From assembly GCA_002365855.1 (NCBI GenBank), contig DFAP01000044.1, positions 1-13,472 of the forward strand: a DNA stretch of 13,472 bases. The letters are read 5' to 3'. The notes beneath the pieces were generated by a model. That model made no database searches and had not been told where the DNA came from. It was given only the letters and a program-made list of their open reading frames with translations. Positions 1 through 6,205 of this stretch are shown here, in pieces. Each line of letters opens with the position of its first letter. Positions within the stretch are counted from its first letter, which is position 1. A program made the position numbers and the translations under genes. Source of the DNA: Pelotomaculum sp. UBA3103. GTDB lineage: Bacteria > Bacillota > Desulfotomaculia > Desulfotomaculales > Pelotomaculaceae.

Positions 1-6
1 GGTTAA

Positions 7-45
7 TTGAAAATGTAAATTCCAGTTTGCAAAAGTAAATTCCAC
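7..45. repeat. IS-end-like tandem repeat, outside the IS30 element
   Basis: Two direct copies of a short motif (gtaaattcca at 15-24 and 35-44) follow ttgaaaa or ttgcaaa-type leaders. The same motif occurs in the left end of the IS30 element (221-230) and, as ctaaattcca, at 1640-1649. The stretch 7-24 matches the reverse complement of the right end (1695-1712) at 16 of 18 positions. It may be the end of another related insertion sequence lying off the left edge, or an extended end of this one. Apart from these repeats, positions 46-212 hold no gene that I can see. Confidence 0.5.
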
Positions 46-212
46 AGAGCTGGTTTGGTTGAAAAAGTCCGTGTTTGCATGCTTTTAAGCAGGTTTATTC
101 CTAGGGAAATTTAAGGGGTTTTGGTGTTAAAAGGATAAAATGCAGCTAAAAGAAGCGATACTGAGCCTATTTTAGGGTATAATTAACCAGGTGTGAAATA
201 TTAGCTAACCTT

Positions 213-235
213 TTGCAAGAGTAAATTCCACCCCT
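213..235 (+). repeat. Left terminal inverted repeat of the IS30 element
   Basis: It matches the reverse complement of 1690-1712 at 20 of 23 positions, with mismatches at repeat positions 4, 7 and 9. It is probably the transposase binding and cleavage site. Confidence 0.7.
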
Positions 236-290
236 TTAAAGACAAGTAACTTTGGAGTTATGGCGGGTGGTGCCTCTTGTCATAAGAAAA

Positions 291-1589
291 CTATTTTTTA
301 AGGAGGGATGGGCGAAGGGTAACCTTATCTGGTGGGATAAGTTTTGCGCCCATTCTTCTTAAAAAATCCTCCCCATAGAGGGAAGCAAAAACTTTATAAG
401 GAGTTTTATCTCCAAGGTTCGGTCTCCCATAGGAGTTGATATGGTTCATAGTAAGGGTTATGTCTTCTTGTGTGAAAGAGTCAAGAGAGGTTCCTTTAGG
501 GATGATGCGCCGGATTAATGTATGGTTGTTTTCGGCAGCTCCTTTCTGATAAGGAGCTTGTGGATCGCAGTAAAAGACACGAGTTCTCCGGCTGCCATGC
601 AGATCCGTCTCAATGGCAGAGGGGTTGGAAAATTCACTGCCATTGTCTCCAAGCAGCACCTGGAATAGTCCACAAAAAATATCAGGGCTCAGGTCCAGAC
701 AAAGCCGATTGAAGATATCGATAACAGACTGGGATGTATTGGCATCCCTGATAAAGGCAAGCATTAACTGTGGTATGGTAAAATGCAGCGTAAGCAACAC
801 CTTGCCGCCTTTCCTTCCCTCCAATGAGTCCATTTCCACGATGGGAAGGCCCGGGCTCTCGGCCATGAACAGAAGGAAGTCCTGATAAGAGCGGCCGATA
901 CGGCATTTTTTATCCACCTTAAAATGATCCCTCTTCTTTTTCCGTCTTCCCATGCGTACTACACGGGGCATGTCAATGTTTTTGGCGGCAAAGATGCCAC
1001 TATCCACGTAATTGTAAAGGGAACGTTCATTGAGCATGATTTCATCAGCATGGTTAACACATATGTGGTGGAGTGACTGGCCTTTCATAAGGAGAGGGCT
1101 GATAAGGGAATCCAGTCTCAAAGCCTCCTCCTCGGTAAGCTGTATACCCTGGCGGGATTCAGAACGGACTGCCTCATATTCCCTTTGTGCATAGATTGCA
1201 GAGTATATCCTTTTTTCCAATGTGCAGGATCTTTTATCATCACAAGCATTACAGACATAGGGAGGCTTTGAAAGTCTAGAACATATTTGCTGATGATAAT
1301 CCGGGCAGAGGGCTGAGCAGGGATGAGCATTGCAGAAGCAGCAGTAGCGGTTGCACTTACGGTTGCCGCAAAGATGTCGGGCAGTGCAGTCCTTTCGAAT
1401 CAGACAGTCATTAAAGGATCTCCCGTAGCAGCCGGTCTTTCTAAACTGGATATGGTTCCTTATTTCCTTCGCAATAGTGGTTGGGTCCTTGCCAAGCTCA
1501 CGACCAATGCTCTTAAAAGAGTCTTTTCTAATTAACCTTTGTTCAATGATGTTTCTCTCTTCCTGGGTCAGATGTCTGTTCTTTTTCAT
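291..1589 (-). CDS. IS30-family transposase
   Basis: A DDE transposase of 432 residues that catalyses cut-out and insertion of its element. Residues 1-50 form an IS30-type helix-turn-helix (LTQEERNIIEQRL, then IGRELGKDPTTIAKEI). Residues 54-122 are unusually rich in cysteine (about 16 Cys, with CxxC and CxC pairs), suggesting a zinc-binding insert. The rve/RNase H-like catalytic domain starts near 240; the candidate triad is D254 (VEMDSLEG), D315 (LLGDNGSEF) and E353 (QKGAAENNH). The C-terminal GRPNLGDKTPYKVF is typical of IS30. The ATG start has an AGGAGG six bases upstream on the minus strand. No frameshift or premature stop is visible, so it looks functional. Family assignment is firm; activity is inferred. 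Confidence 0.93.
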   Translation of the reverse strand: MKKNRHLTQEERNIIEQRLIRKDSFKSIGRELGKDPTTIAKEIRNHIQFRKTGCYGRSFNDCLIRKDCTARHLCGNRKCNRYCCFCNAHPCSALCPDYHQQICSRLSKPPYVCNACDDKRSCTLEKRIYSAIYAQREYEAVRSESRQGIQLTEEEALRLDSLISPLLMKGQSLHHICVNHADEIMLNERSLYNYVDSGIFAAKNIDMPRVVRMGRRKKKRDHFKVDKKCRIGRSYQDFLLFMAESPGLPIVEMDSLEGRKGGKVLLTLHFTIPQLMLAFIRDANTSQSVIDIFNRLCLDLSPDIFCGLFQVLLGDNGSEFSNPSAIETDLHGSRRTRVFYCDPQAPYQKGAAENNHTLIRRIIPKGTSLDSFTQEDITLTMNHINSYGRPNLGDKTPYKVFASLYGEDFLRRMGAKLIPPDKVTLRPSLLKK

Positions 1590-1689
1590 ATGTACCTCCT
1601 AAGAGGCACCACCTCAGACATCATAACTCTATGCAAAACTAAATTCCATCATTGATTTTGAAAAAGTTATTTCTACATCAGGTACCTTC

Positions 1690-1712
1690 AGGGGTGGAAT
1701 TTAATTTTTCAA
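1690..1712 (-). repeat. Right terminal inverted repeat of the IS30 element
   Basis: This is the partner of 213-235. It lies 41 bases upstream of the -35 box of the next plus-strand gene, so the element ends just short of that promoter. Confidence 0.7.
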
Positions 1713-1753
1713 ATAAGGCTTTAAAACAGCGGTAAAATAAAAGAGGTTAATAT

Positions 1754-1782
1754 TTGACAGCTGGTAAATGATACTATATAAT
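1754..1782 (+). promoter_or_regulatory. Sigma-A promoter of the 1815 gene
   Basis: There is a perfect TTGACA at 1754-1759, a 17-base spacer and a perfect TATAAT at 1777-1782. It is followed 20 bases later by GGAGG (1803-1807) and the ATG at 1815. Two consensus hexamers at optimal spacing predict strong housekeeping transcription. Confidence 0.9.
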
Positions 1783-1814
1783 GTCCCCATAAACTTAATA
1801 ACGGAGGTATCCAA

Positions 1815-2135
1815 ATGGCCTTTATAGTTTACAAGCTGCGGGGAGAAAGGGTAGGGAAGGTCCCTCTGGTGACACTTTCTAAAAATTCTATTGTTCTGAA
1901 TAAAATAGCGCGTGAAAAGTTAAAAGCAGATAAGGTGGAGCTAGCTTTTGACAATGATTCAAACACACTGAGGATCACCCCCTCAGGAGAAGGCCAGACA
2001 GTTAAGAAAACCAAGGTTTTTGCAAGAGGCTTCTTCAACCATTTTAATATTGAAAAAAAAGGGAAGTTTAATGCAATATTTGATGATAAGGAAAACGCCC
2101 TTTTCGTTAGTTTGGACAAAGAAAACCTGCACTAA
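1815..2135 (+). CDS. Small conserved-type protein with an AbrB-like N-terminal half, function unknown
   Basis: 106 residues. I do not recognise a named family. Residues 18-56 (VTLSKNSIVLNKIAREKLKADKVELAFDNDSNTLRITP) have the alternating strand and turn pattern of short swapped-hairpin proteins such as AbrB/MazE, including an xIxLNKxAREKL stretch. The second half is basic (about 10 Lys or Arg in residues 62-87), so nucleic-acid binding is possible but unproven. There is no signal peptide or membrane segment. The gene has its own strong promoter and a GGAGG site seven bases before the ATG, and is monocistronic: its TAA is the loop of a terminator. Expression is probably constitutive and high. 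Confidence 0.75.
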   Translation: MAFIVYKLRGERVGKVPLVTLSKNSIVLNKIAREKLKADKVELAFDNDSNTLRITPSGEGQTVKKTKVFARGFFNHFNIEKKGKFNAIFDDKENALFVSLDKENLH

Positions 2136-2151
2136 GTGCAGGTTTTCTTTG
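2117..2151. terminator. Bidirectional intrinsic terminator whose loop is a stop codon
   Basis: A perfect 16-bp inverted repeat (2117-2132 with 2136-2151) has a three-base loop, 2133-2135, that is exactly the TAA stop of the plus-strand gene. The upper stem is GC-rich (cctgcac/gtgcagg) and the lower stem supplies the A and T tracts on either side, so it should work in both directions. The convergent Nudix gene stops at 2154, three bases away. Confidence 0.9.
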
Positions 2152-2153
2152 TT

Positions 2154-2573
2154 TCAACGCAGTTTTGACTGTACGCTTTGGATGACACGAACCATATTTT
2201 CTGTCATATACAGGTGCTTGCTGTCAAAACCGATATATTTACAGCCGTCGACCTCCGGTATTCTTTTCCCCTTTTTGTCACGAAAAAAGGATCTACAGGT
2301 CATATCCACGGTATTGGGCAGCGCTTTATCCACTAATAAAAAGAGGTGCAGATCCTTCCCCCTGTAATACTCAAAAACACCCAGGTCGACCAGTCTTTCC
2401 TGCCCGATCACCAGCCCGGTTTCTTCCTCCACCTCCCTGATACAAGCTGTAACCGGATCTTCAGCAGCGTCAACCAGGCCTTTTGGTATGTCGTAATGGT
2501 TCCTGCCCGTTACATGACAAACTAAAAATTTATCACCGTCAGTTAGTATCAATCCTGCGGACATCTTCTTCAT
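2154..2573 (-). CDS. Nudix hydrolase
   Basis: 139 residues, a normal length for a single-domain Nudix pyrophosphohydrolase, which cleaves nucleoside diphosphates linked to a further moiety (X). The Nudix box is complete at residues 32-54: G32, E38, then REVEEETGL with R46, E47, E50 and E51, fitting Gx5Ex7REUxEExGU. E47, E50 and E51 would bind the catalytic metal. The N-terminal SAGLILTDGDKFLVCHV is the usual first strand pair. The substrate cannot be told from sequence. The ATG lies six bases after the stop of the upstream RemA-like gene and has no good ribosome site, which suggests translational coupling. It is cytoplasmic. A second in-frame ATG three codons later is also possible. Confidence 0.92.
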   Translation of the reverse strand: MKKMSAGLILTDGDKFLVCHVTGRNHYDIPKGLVDAAEDPVTACIREVEEETGLVIGQERLVDLGVFEYYRGKDLHLFLLVDKALPNTVDMTCRSFFRDKKGKRIPEVDGCKYIGFDSKHLYMTENMVRVIQSVQSKLR

Positions 2574-2579
2574 AATAAT

Positions 2580-2948
2580 TCAGTGACCAATTTCATGCTT
2601 GAGAATTTCTTCGATTCGTTTTTCGATAGTGTCTAAATCAAGGCCGGCTTCCTTATTAATGCTTTTTCTAAGCATTGGCCCAATTTGTTTAATATCATCT
2701 ACAATATCCTGTAGCAGTTCGAAGGCTACGCTAGCTTCCATAACCTCTCGCGGAATTGCTACAATATTAGCTACAATCGAGGCCTCGGTCCTTGAAGCTA
2801 TCAGGGGTTCTTTTATTTCTTCAACATAGACTTTAGTGCGTCGCCGGGGCCCACGGTCGTCCTCGATAGGCTCTAATACAACAACCTTATCTGAACGCAC
2901 GTATTTGCCGTACCCTAAAGGAACAATTACATTTTCCCTGATTTCCAT
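2580..2948 (-). CDS. RemA/DUF370-like protein with a helical C-terminal extension
   Basis: 122 residues from the ATG at 2948. This start is preferred because AGGAGA lies seven bases upstream; the TTG two codons earlier (2954) sits almost on top of that site. The N-terminal half (VIVPLGYGKYVRSDKVVVLEP, later RRRTKVYVEEIKEPLIASRTEASI) resembles the DUF370 family that includes RemA/RemB, DNA-binding regulators of matrix genes in Bacillus. Families of that type are about 80-90 residues. Here about 50 further residues (EASVAFELLQDIVDDIKQIGP and on) are predicted helical and acidic. A regulatory role is inferred from this likeness only. It is first in a two-gene unit with the Nudix gene. Confidence 0.6.
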   Translation of the reverse strand: MEIRENVIVPLGYGKYVRSDKVVVLEPIEDDRGPRRRTKVYVEEIKEPLIASRTEASIVANIVAIPREVMEASVAFELLQDIVDDIKQIGPMLRKSINKEAGLDLDTIEKRIEEILKHEIGH

Positions 2949-3072
2949 GGACAAGTCTCCTGTTTTTTAAGTGTATCTTTTTTTTAGTTTCTCCAGCAGG
3001 TTGCCCGTTATTCCTTAAGCTTATTGTTCCCCAAGCTTACTCTATGTGCCTTCAACAGGAGCATTAGAACAT

Positions 3073-3699
3073 TTAAGTGGTTTTAAGCTTTGATGTAAAG
3101 TAATGAGTGGCATAAACTGCAGCCAGCGGATTATGTCCCGTCGCCCGGTCTTTTACTGCCAGGACTGTAATTGGAGCGTCTGAATATTTAATAAAGAGAC
3201 TGTCATGCCCGACACAAAGACCAAGAAGAACGTTGAGGTCTGGTTTCGCTTTGTTTAGAAGCATAGCCTGAACTACAGGGTTGCACATGCCTTCAAACCT
3301 GCCCGGCCGTACTTTTTCATCATCTTTGAGTCCCAGTTCTTCCTTGGGTCTTGAACCGGTTTTGCACATGACCGAGGCTACCTCAAATCCCTCGCTTTCA
3401 AATATCTTAGTTACTTCAAGCGCTTCCCGGCGCAGGCCAACGCAAAACGAAAGGCCGAGCTTTTTAAAACCTGCCATTTTGGAAAATTCCATAATCTCCC
3501 GAACTCTGGGCCAGACACCGTAGCCCGACGCCTCCACCCGCGCCGATAGGCAGGCCAGTTTACCGGCTGACTCACGGTAGGCGGATGCTGCTTCTTCGTA
3601 TATCTCACCATAAATTCTCATGGGACATTTTGGCGGCAGGTTGTCCAGGTCATTCTGATAACACGAATACAAGCCGCATTTAGCACAATTCAAATACAT
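3073..3699 (-). CDS. DUF1847 family putative metal-binding protein
   Basis: 208 residues matching the DUF1847 family as I know it: an N-terminal cysteine cluster (C5, C8, C13, C25 in NCAKCGLYSCY...PPKCPM), then YGVWPRVREIMEFSKMAGFKKLGLSFCVGL, a VMCKTG turn, the CNPVVQA motif and a late GLCVGHDSLFIKYSDAPITVLAVKDR segment. The cysteines probably bind a metal or an iron-sulfur cluster; the biochemical function is unknown. It is cytoplasmic, without a signal peptide. The ATG has AAGGAG eight bases upstream. It starts only 30 bases after the stop of the unknown gene at 3730-4155, so the two are probably cotranscribed. The call is firm at family level only. Confidence 0.88.
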   Translation of the reverse strand: MYLNCAKCGLYSCYQNDLDNLPPKCPMRIYGEIYEEAASAYRESAGKLACLSARVEASGYGVWPRVREIMEFSKMAGFKKLGLSFCVGLRREALEVTKIFESEGFEVASVMCKTGSRPKEELGLKDDEKVRPGRFEGMCNPVVQAMLLNKAKPDLNVLLGLCVGHDSLFIKYSDAPITVLAVKDRATGHNPLAAVYATHYFTSKLKTT

Positions 3700-3729
3700 G
3701 TTCCACGCTCCTTTTTGAGTAATGTTTTA

Positions 3730-4155
3730 TTAATTAACCGGATTTCCAGGCCAATCCATATGCTGGGTTTGATCAAGTAATCCATGAAATAATTCTTTCG
3801 TCAAAGGCTTCCTGTTTTCCATTAAAATCCAGCCTTTACTCCTTGAATATAAAAAGCTAAAGGTTTTTCTGGCAGTTATCATGTTTACACATCCTATAGC
3901 GCCTATGGCGAACCTTCCGATAGGCCTAATCTCAACCAGGTAGTTTTCCGCAGTAATTAGCAGCATAGGCGCATGGTATTTCCCTATGTGCTGCTCATTT
4001 TGTTCTGTTGTCTGTTCGATAACAAATGGAATGATTACCTGCCGGGGGTCAGCTTCCCATTGTTTGATCTTTTCCACCGTCCACAGCTTAAACTGCTTTA
4101 CAAGTTCAATAAGGGCTGAAATCCAATCTTCCTTGATTTTCTGATTTTCTGTCAT
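3730..4155 (-). CDS. Hypothetical protein, no recognised domain
   Basis: 141 residues from the ATG at 4155. This start is preferred to the TTG at 4176 because AAGGA lies about seven bases before the ATG. The protein opens with an amphipathic helical region (DWISALIELVKQFKLWTVEKIKQWEADPRQ), followed by mostly strand-forming sequence (VIIPFVIEQTT, APMLLITAENYLVEI, GRFAIGAIGCVNMI) and a helical tail (PLTKELFHGLLDQTQ). There is no signal peptide or clear membrane span. I cannot assign a function. It lies directly upstream of the DUF1847 gene in the same direction. Confidence 0.72.
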   Translation of the reverse strand: MTENQKIKEDWISALIELVKQFKLWTVEKIKQWEADPRQVIIPFVIEQTTEQNEQHIGKYHAPMLLITAENYLVEIRPIGRFAIGAIGCVNMITARKTFSFLYSRSKGWILMENRKPLTKELFHGLLDQTQHMDWPGNPVN

Positions 4156-4508
4156 TTCCTCTTCCTTGTTTGGCAAATTTTACGCCCCCCTGCTAGTACT
4201 ATTTATTACTGATTCAAAAACTAGTTTTTGTTTTAATAAGTGAACACCTGTACGCTTATGAGCTATTGTCCAAAATTATTATAGGCTAACAGCCAGTTAG
4301 GCGCAACAAATTTTTAAGATATAAACACCATAAAAGCCCGTAAACTAGTGCGAGGGACTTTTTTGCCCGGATGCAAAAATTGAAACCTGCCTGCCATGAT
4401 AACCTATTCTTTTGATATTGAGTTTAAAAAACAATATAAGTATGCAGGTATTTGTTATAAACAAAGTATTGTTCACCACAATTATCACATACCCCGCGGG
4501 GACATCTT
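4156..4508. other. Intergenic region without a recognisable gene
   Basis: This is AT-rich spacer between the minus-strand group and the plus-strand cluster, and should contain the promoter of the 3730-4155 gene. The only structure I see is a perfect 16-base palindrome, caaaaactagtttttg, near 4214-4229, about 60 bases before that gene. No convincing promoter pair or RNA gene is seen. Confidence 0.4.
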
Positions 4509-4510
4509 CT

Positions 4511-4596
4511 AGTAGTGAAGGGGTCAGGCTTGCTTGTTGCATTAGTAAAGGATTGTTGTTTAAGTGCAATAATGCAAGCCTGACCCCTTCACTACT
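4511..4596 (-). repeat. Palindromic REPIN/MITE-like repeat, copy A
   Basis: A 23-bp perfect inverted repeat (4511-4533 with 4574-4596) begins agtagtgaaggggtcagg. The inner stem is imperfect: compared with copies B and C, the left arm lacks one base and the right arm has one extra. The loop (ttagtaaaggattgttg...) is the reverse complement of the loops in the other copies, so this copy lies in the opposite orientation. It has the gtagtg end on both sides, whereas B and C have it on one side only. Confidence 0.85.
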
Positions 4597-4808
4597 TAAG
4601 TAACCAAGCAGCGTTAATAAAAAGGGGGAAAAACAAAAGTAAAATAATTAACAAACCATTAGAGCCGGATTGTATTACTACAATTATGCGGTTTTGACAA
4701 AAAACCGGATAGCCTATTTTTTTTGTAAAATCCATTTAATGTTGAAAGTAGGGCAGGTCGAGTAATTATAATATTGGTATAAAATGGCGCAAATTGTTTT
4801 CCACATGA

Positions 4809-4835
4809 ATACTATTAATATAGCACCAATAGTAT
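4809..4835. promoter_or_regulatory. Inverted repeat upstream of the LysM gene
   Basis: Perfect 8-bp arms, atactatt at 4809-4816 and aatagtat at 4828-4835, separated by 11 bases and ending one base before the ribosome site region of the small LysM gene. It could be an operator or a small mRNA hairpin. No regulator is known. Confidence 0.4.
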
Positions 4836-4850
4836 GAAAGGGTGATAATA

Positions 4851-5021
4851 TTGCAGCATATACCACGGATTAACATCGTTGCCATACCAACAGATACTCT
4901 TTTTTCTCTTGCACGAATTTTTAGTGTATTAACCATAGAGGAGATTCTGGCGCTTAACCCTGGAATTGTTGACCCTAATGTCATTTTTCCCGGTCAGATT
5001 ATCAACGTGCCTCTAAGTTAA
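4851..5021 (+). CDS. Small single-LysM-domain protein
   Basis: 56 residues with a TTG start, preceded by AAAGGG (4837-4842) at a spacing of eight. Almost the whole protein is one LysM repeat: IPTDTLFSLARIFSVLTIEEILALNPGI (residues 12-39), then DPNVIFPGQIINVP (41-54), including the usual NP and PGQ turns. LysM binds N-acetylglucosamine-containing glycans, chiefly peptidoglycan. There is no signal peptide, so it may act in the mother cell or at the spore surface, as some small LysM proteins of spore-formers do; that is inference. In the same frame, after the TAA, open sequence continues to about 5191, which hints at truncation of a longer protein. It leads the CARDB/SOD cluster. Confidence 0.75.
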   Translation: MQHIPRINIVAIPTDTLFSLARIFSVLTIEEILALNPGIVDPNVIFPGQIINVPLS

Positions 5022-5284
5022 ATACGGCAAACCGTCACCGACTTTATACATTATTCAGAACAAGAAGTTGTTATTGTCGCACCTGCAAACCCTCCACTAG
5101 AAAAAATTACTCGCCCAATAAACATTATGAACATTTGTTCTTGTCAATTTTTTTTATTGCTTCTAGGTCGTCCCGCACCGTATGGGCGCTGATTTTTACG
5201 TATCTTCCCATGTATTAGGCAAAAGATGTTGCTGATTGGGTTATGTTCAACCGTGAAGCTTTGGAAACTCTTCTATTGACATAA
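5022..5284 (+). pseudogene. Decayed coding remnants after the LysM gene
   Basis: Two protein-like pieces are visible. From 5022 to 5191 the LysM frame stays open (EVVIVAPANPPLEKITRPI is the most protein-like part). From 5167 to 5284 another frame reads VVPHRMGADFYVSSHVLG, then, after a one-base slip in the A-run near 5221-5224, KDVADWVMFNREALETLLLT and a stop. I do not recognise the family. The one-base repair giving a continuous sequence argues for a real but broken gene. There is no usable start. Confidence 0.4.
5129..5140. promoter_or_regulatory. Possible LexA (SOS) box
   Basis: GAAC-N4-GTTC (gaacatttgttc) matches the core of the Gram-positive LexA/DinR site but lacks the flanking C and G. 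No promoter or DNA-damage gene is adjacent, so this may be chance. Confidence 0.2.
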
Positions 5285-5321
5285 GCATATTGTGAATAAA
5301 TACAAATAAGGAGTGTCTATT

Positions 5322-5714
5322 GTGAATCAAGAAGGCAACAGGAACGACAAATTTCCTGATTTAATCCCGCTTAGATTTATGAGCAATTATTGCAATATAG
5401 ATACCCGATGCAGGTTGATAATCACGGTTAAAAACCAGGGATTTGCCGTGGCGCCTCCTTCCACCAGTAGAGTGGAGTTTAATCAAGTTGAAGATGGAAT
5501 CGTAGATATTCCGACACCAAGTATTCCTCCCTTAAAACAGGTTGACTTAGAACCAGTAGCGATACCGGTAACAAATACCGGAAATGCGCTCTTTACTATC
5601 ACTGTGAACGCTAAAAAAGAGATAGTGGAATCCGACTATAAAAATAATTCTGTGAACGGTATTTGTATAAAATCGCCGCAATGCCCATATCCCTTGAATA
5701 CCAAAGATTTATAG
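5322..5714 (+). CDS. CARDB-like domain protein
   Basis: 130 residues from the GTG at 5322, chosen because AAGGAG (5308-5313) sits eight bases upstream; the earlier in-frame GTG at 5313 overlaps that site. The body is a single beta-sandwich like CARDB (cell adhesion related domain): CRLIITVKNQGFAVAPPSTSRVEF, PSIPPLKQVDLEPVAIPV, then NALFTITVNAKKEIVESDYKNNSVNG, whose final Asp-x-x-x-Asn-Asn is typical of the fold. There is no signal peptide, so secretion by the usual route is not supported; a spore-coat or cytoplasmic place is possible. It ends 13 bases before the SOD-family gene and is almost certainly cotranscribed with it. Confidence 0.78.
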   Translation: MNQEGNRNDKFPDLIPLRFMSNYCNIDTRCRLIITVKNQGFAVAPPSTSRVEFNQVEDGIVDIPTPSIPPLKQVDLEPVAIPVTNTGNALFTITVNAKKEIVESDYKNNSVNGICIKSPQCPYPLNTKDL

Positions 5715-5727
5715 TTAAAGGAGAAAG

Positions 5728-6204
5728 ATGATGCATACAAACATTTCGGCGGCTTATGCAAATATTGTAGGAGGACCATTACAACCCCAAATAAGAGGTG
5801 TCATTGACTTTTATGATGTTCGTGGAGGCACCTGGGTGTGCGTAGAAGTGTATGGACTGCCTCCTTACCAACCAGCCACTAACGGCCGGAATCCCATTGG
5901 TCCTCACGGTTTTCATATTCATGAATTTGGTGATTGCCAGGTTGGTGACCCCTTTGATCCTTTCCAAGCCGCAGGAGAACATTGGGACCCTACAAACCAA
6001 CCCCATGGAAACCACGCAGGAGATTTCCCTGTTTTGTTCTCAAACAACGGTTACTCAAAAATGTGTTTCTTTACTAACGCTTTTAAGCCTTACCAGGTCG
6101 TCGGCAAATCAATTATCATTCATTTAAACCCTGATGATTACCGAACCCAGCCGGCAGGTGACTCAGGGAAAAGGTTGGCTTGTGGAGTAATAATGAAAAC
6201 CTGA
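5728..6204 (+). CDS. Cu/Zn superoxide dismutase family protein
   Basis: 158 residues. Cu/Zn SODs convert superoxide to oxygen and hydrogen peroxide. All the metal ligands are recognisable: copper H63, H65, H85 (bridging) and H132; zinc H85, H93, H96 and D99; disulfide C70-C152; and the active-site arginine R149 in GKRLACGVI. The stretch GFHIHEFGDC is the family signature. Unlike typical bacterial SodC or Bacillus YojM there is no signal peptide or lipobox, so it is likely cytoplasmic or packaged into spores. Two adjacent ATGs (5728 and 5731) follow AAAGGAG; the second has the better spacing. It forms an operon with the CARDB gene. Catalytic competence is inferred from the ligands. Confidence 0.92.
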   Translation: MMHTNISAAYANIVGGPLQPQIRGVIDFYDVRGGTWVCVEVYGLPPYQPATNGRNPIGPHGFHIHEFGDCQVGDPFDPFQAAGEHWDPTNQPHGNHAGDFPVLFSNNGYSKMCFFTNAFKPYQVVGKSIIIHLNPDDYRTQPAGDSGKRLACGVIMKT

Positions 6205-6205
6205 T

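Larger units (their letters stand above)
213..1712 (-). mobile_element. IS30-family insertion sequence, about 1.5 kb
   Basis: The terminal repeats at 213-235 and 1690-1712 (reverse complement) match at 20 of 23 positions and share the inner half taaattccacccct exactly. They bracket one full-length IS30-type transposase gene on the minus strand. A second inverted pair lies inside: ggtggtgcctctt at 266-278 matches the complement of 1601-1613 exactly, just outside the gene at both ends. I cannot see a clear target-site duplication, so the exact ends are inferred. The reading frame is intact with a good ribosome site, so the element may still be active. Confidence 0.75.

Noticed and set aside
518..1535. 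Several plus-strand and minus-strand open frames inside the IS30 transposase gene
   Set aside because: They overlap the recognised transposase in other frames, lack ribosome sites and have no domain resemblance.
3017..3038. Inverted aagctta repeats between the RemA-like and DUF1847 genes as a terminator
   Set aside because: The stem is only about seven weak pairs with a ten-base loop and no adjacent T-run on the relevant strand.
4345..4603. Open frames on both strands across palindrome copy A
   Set aside because: They exist because the repeat has no stops in some frames; there are no ribosome sites or coding signals.
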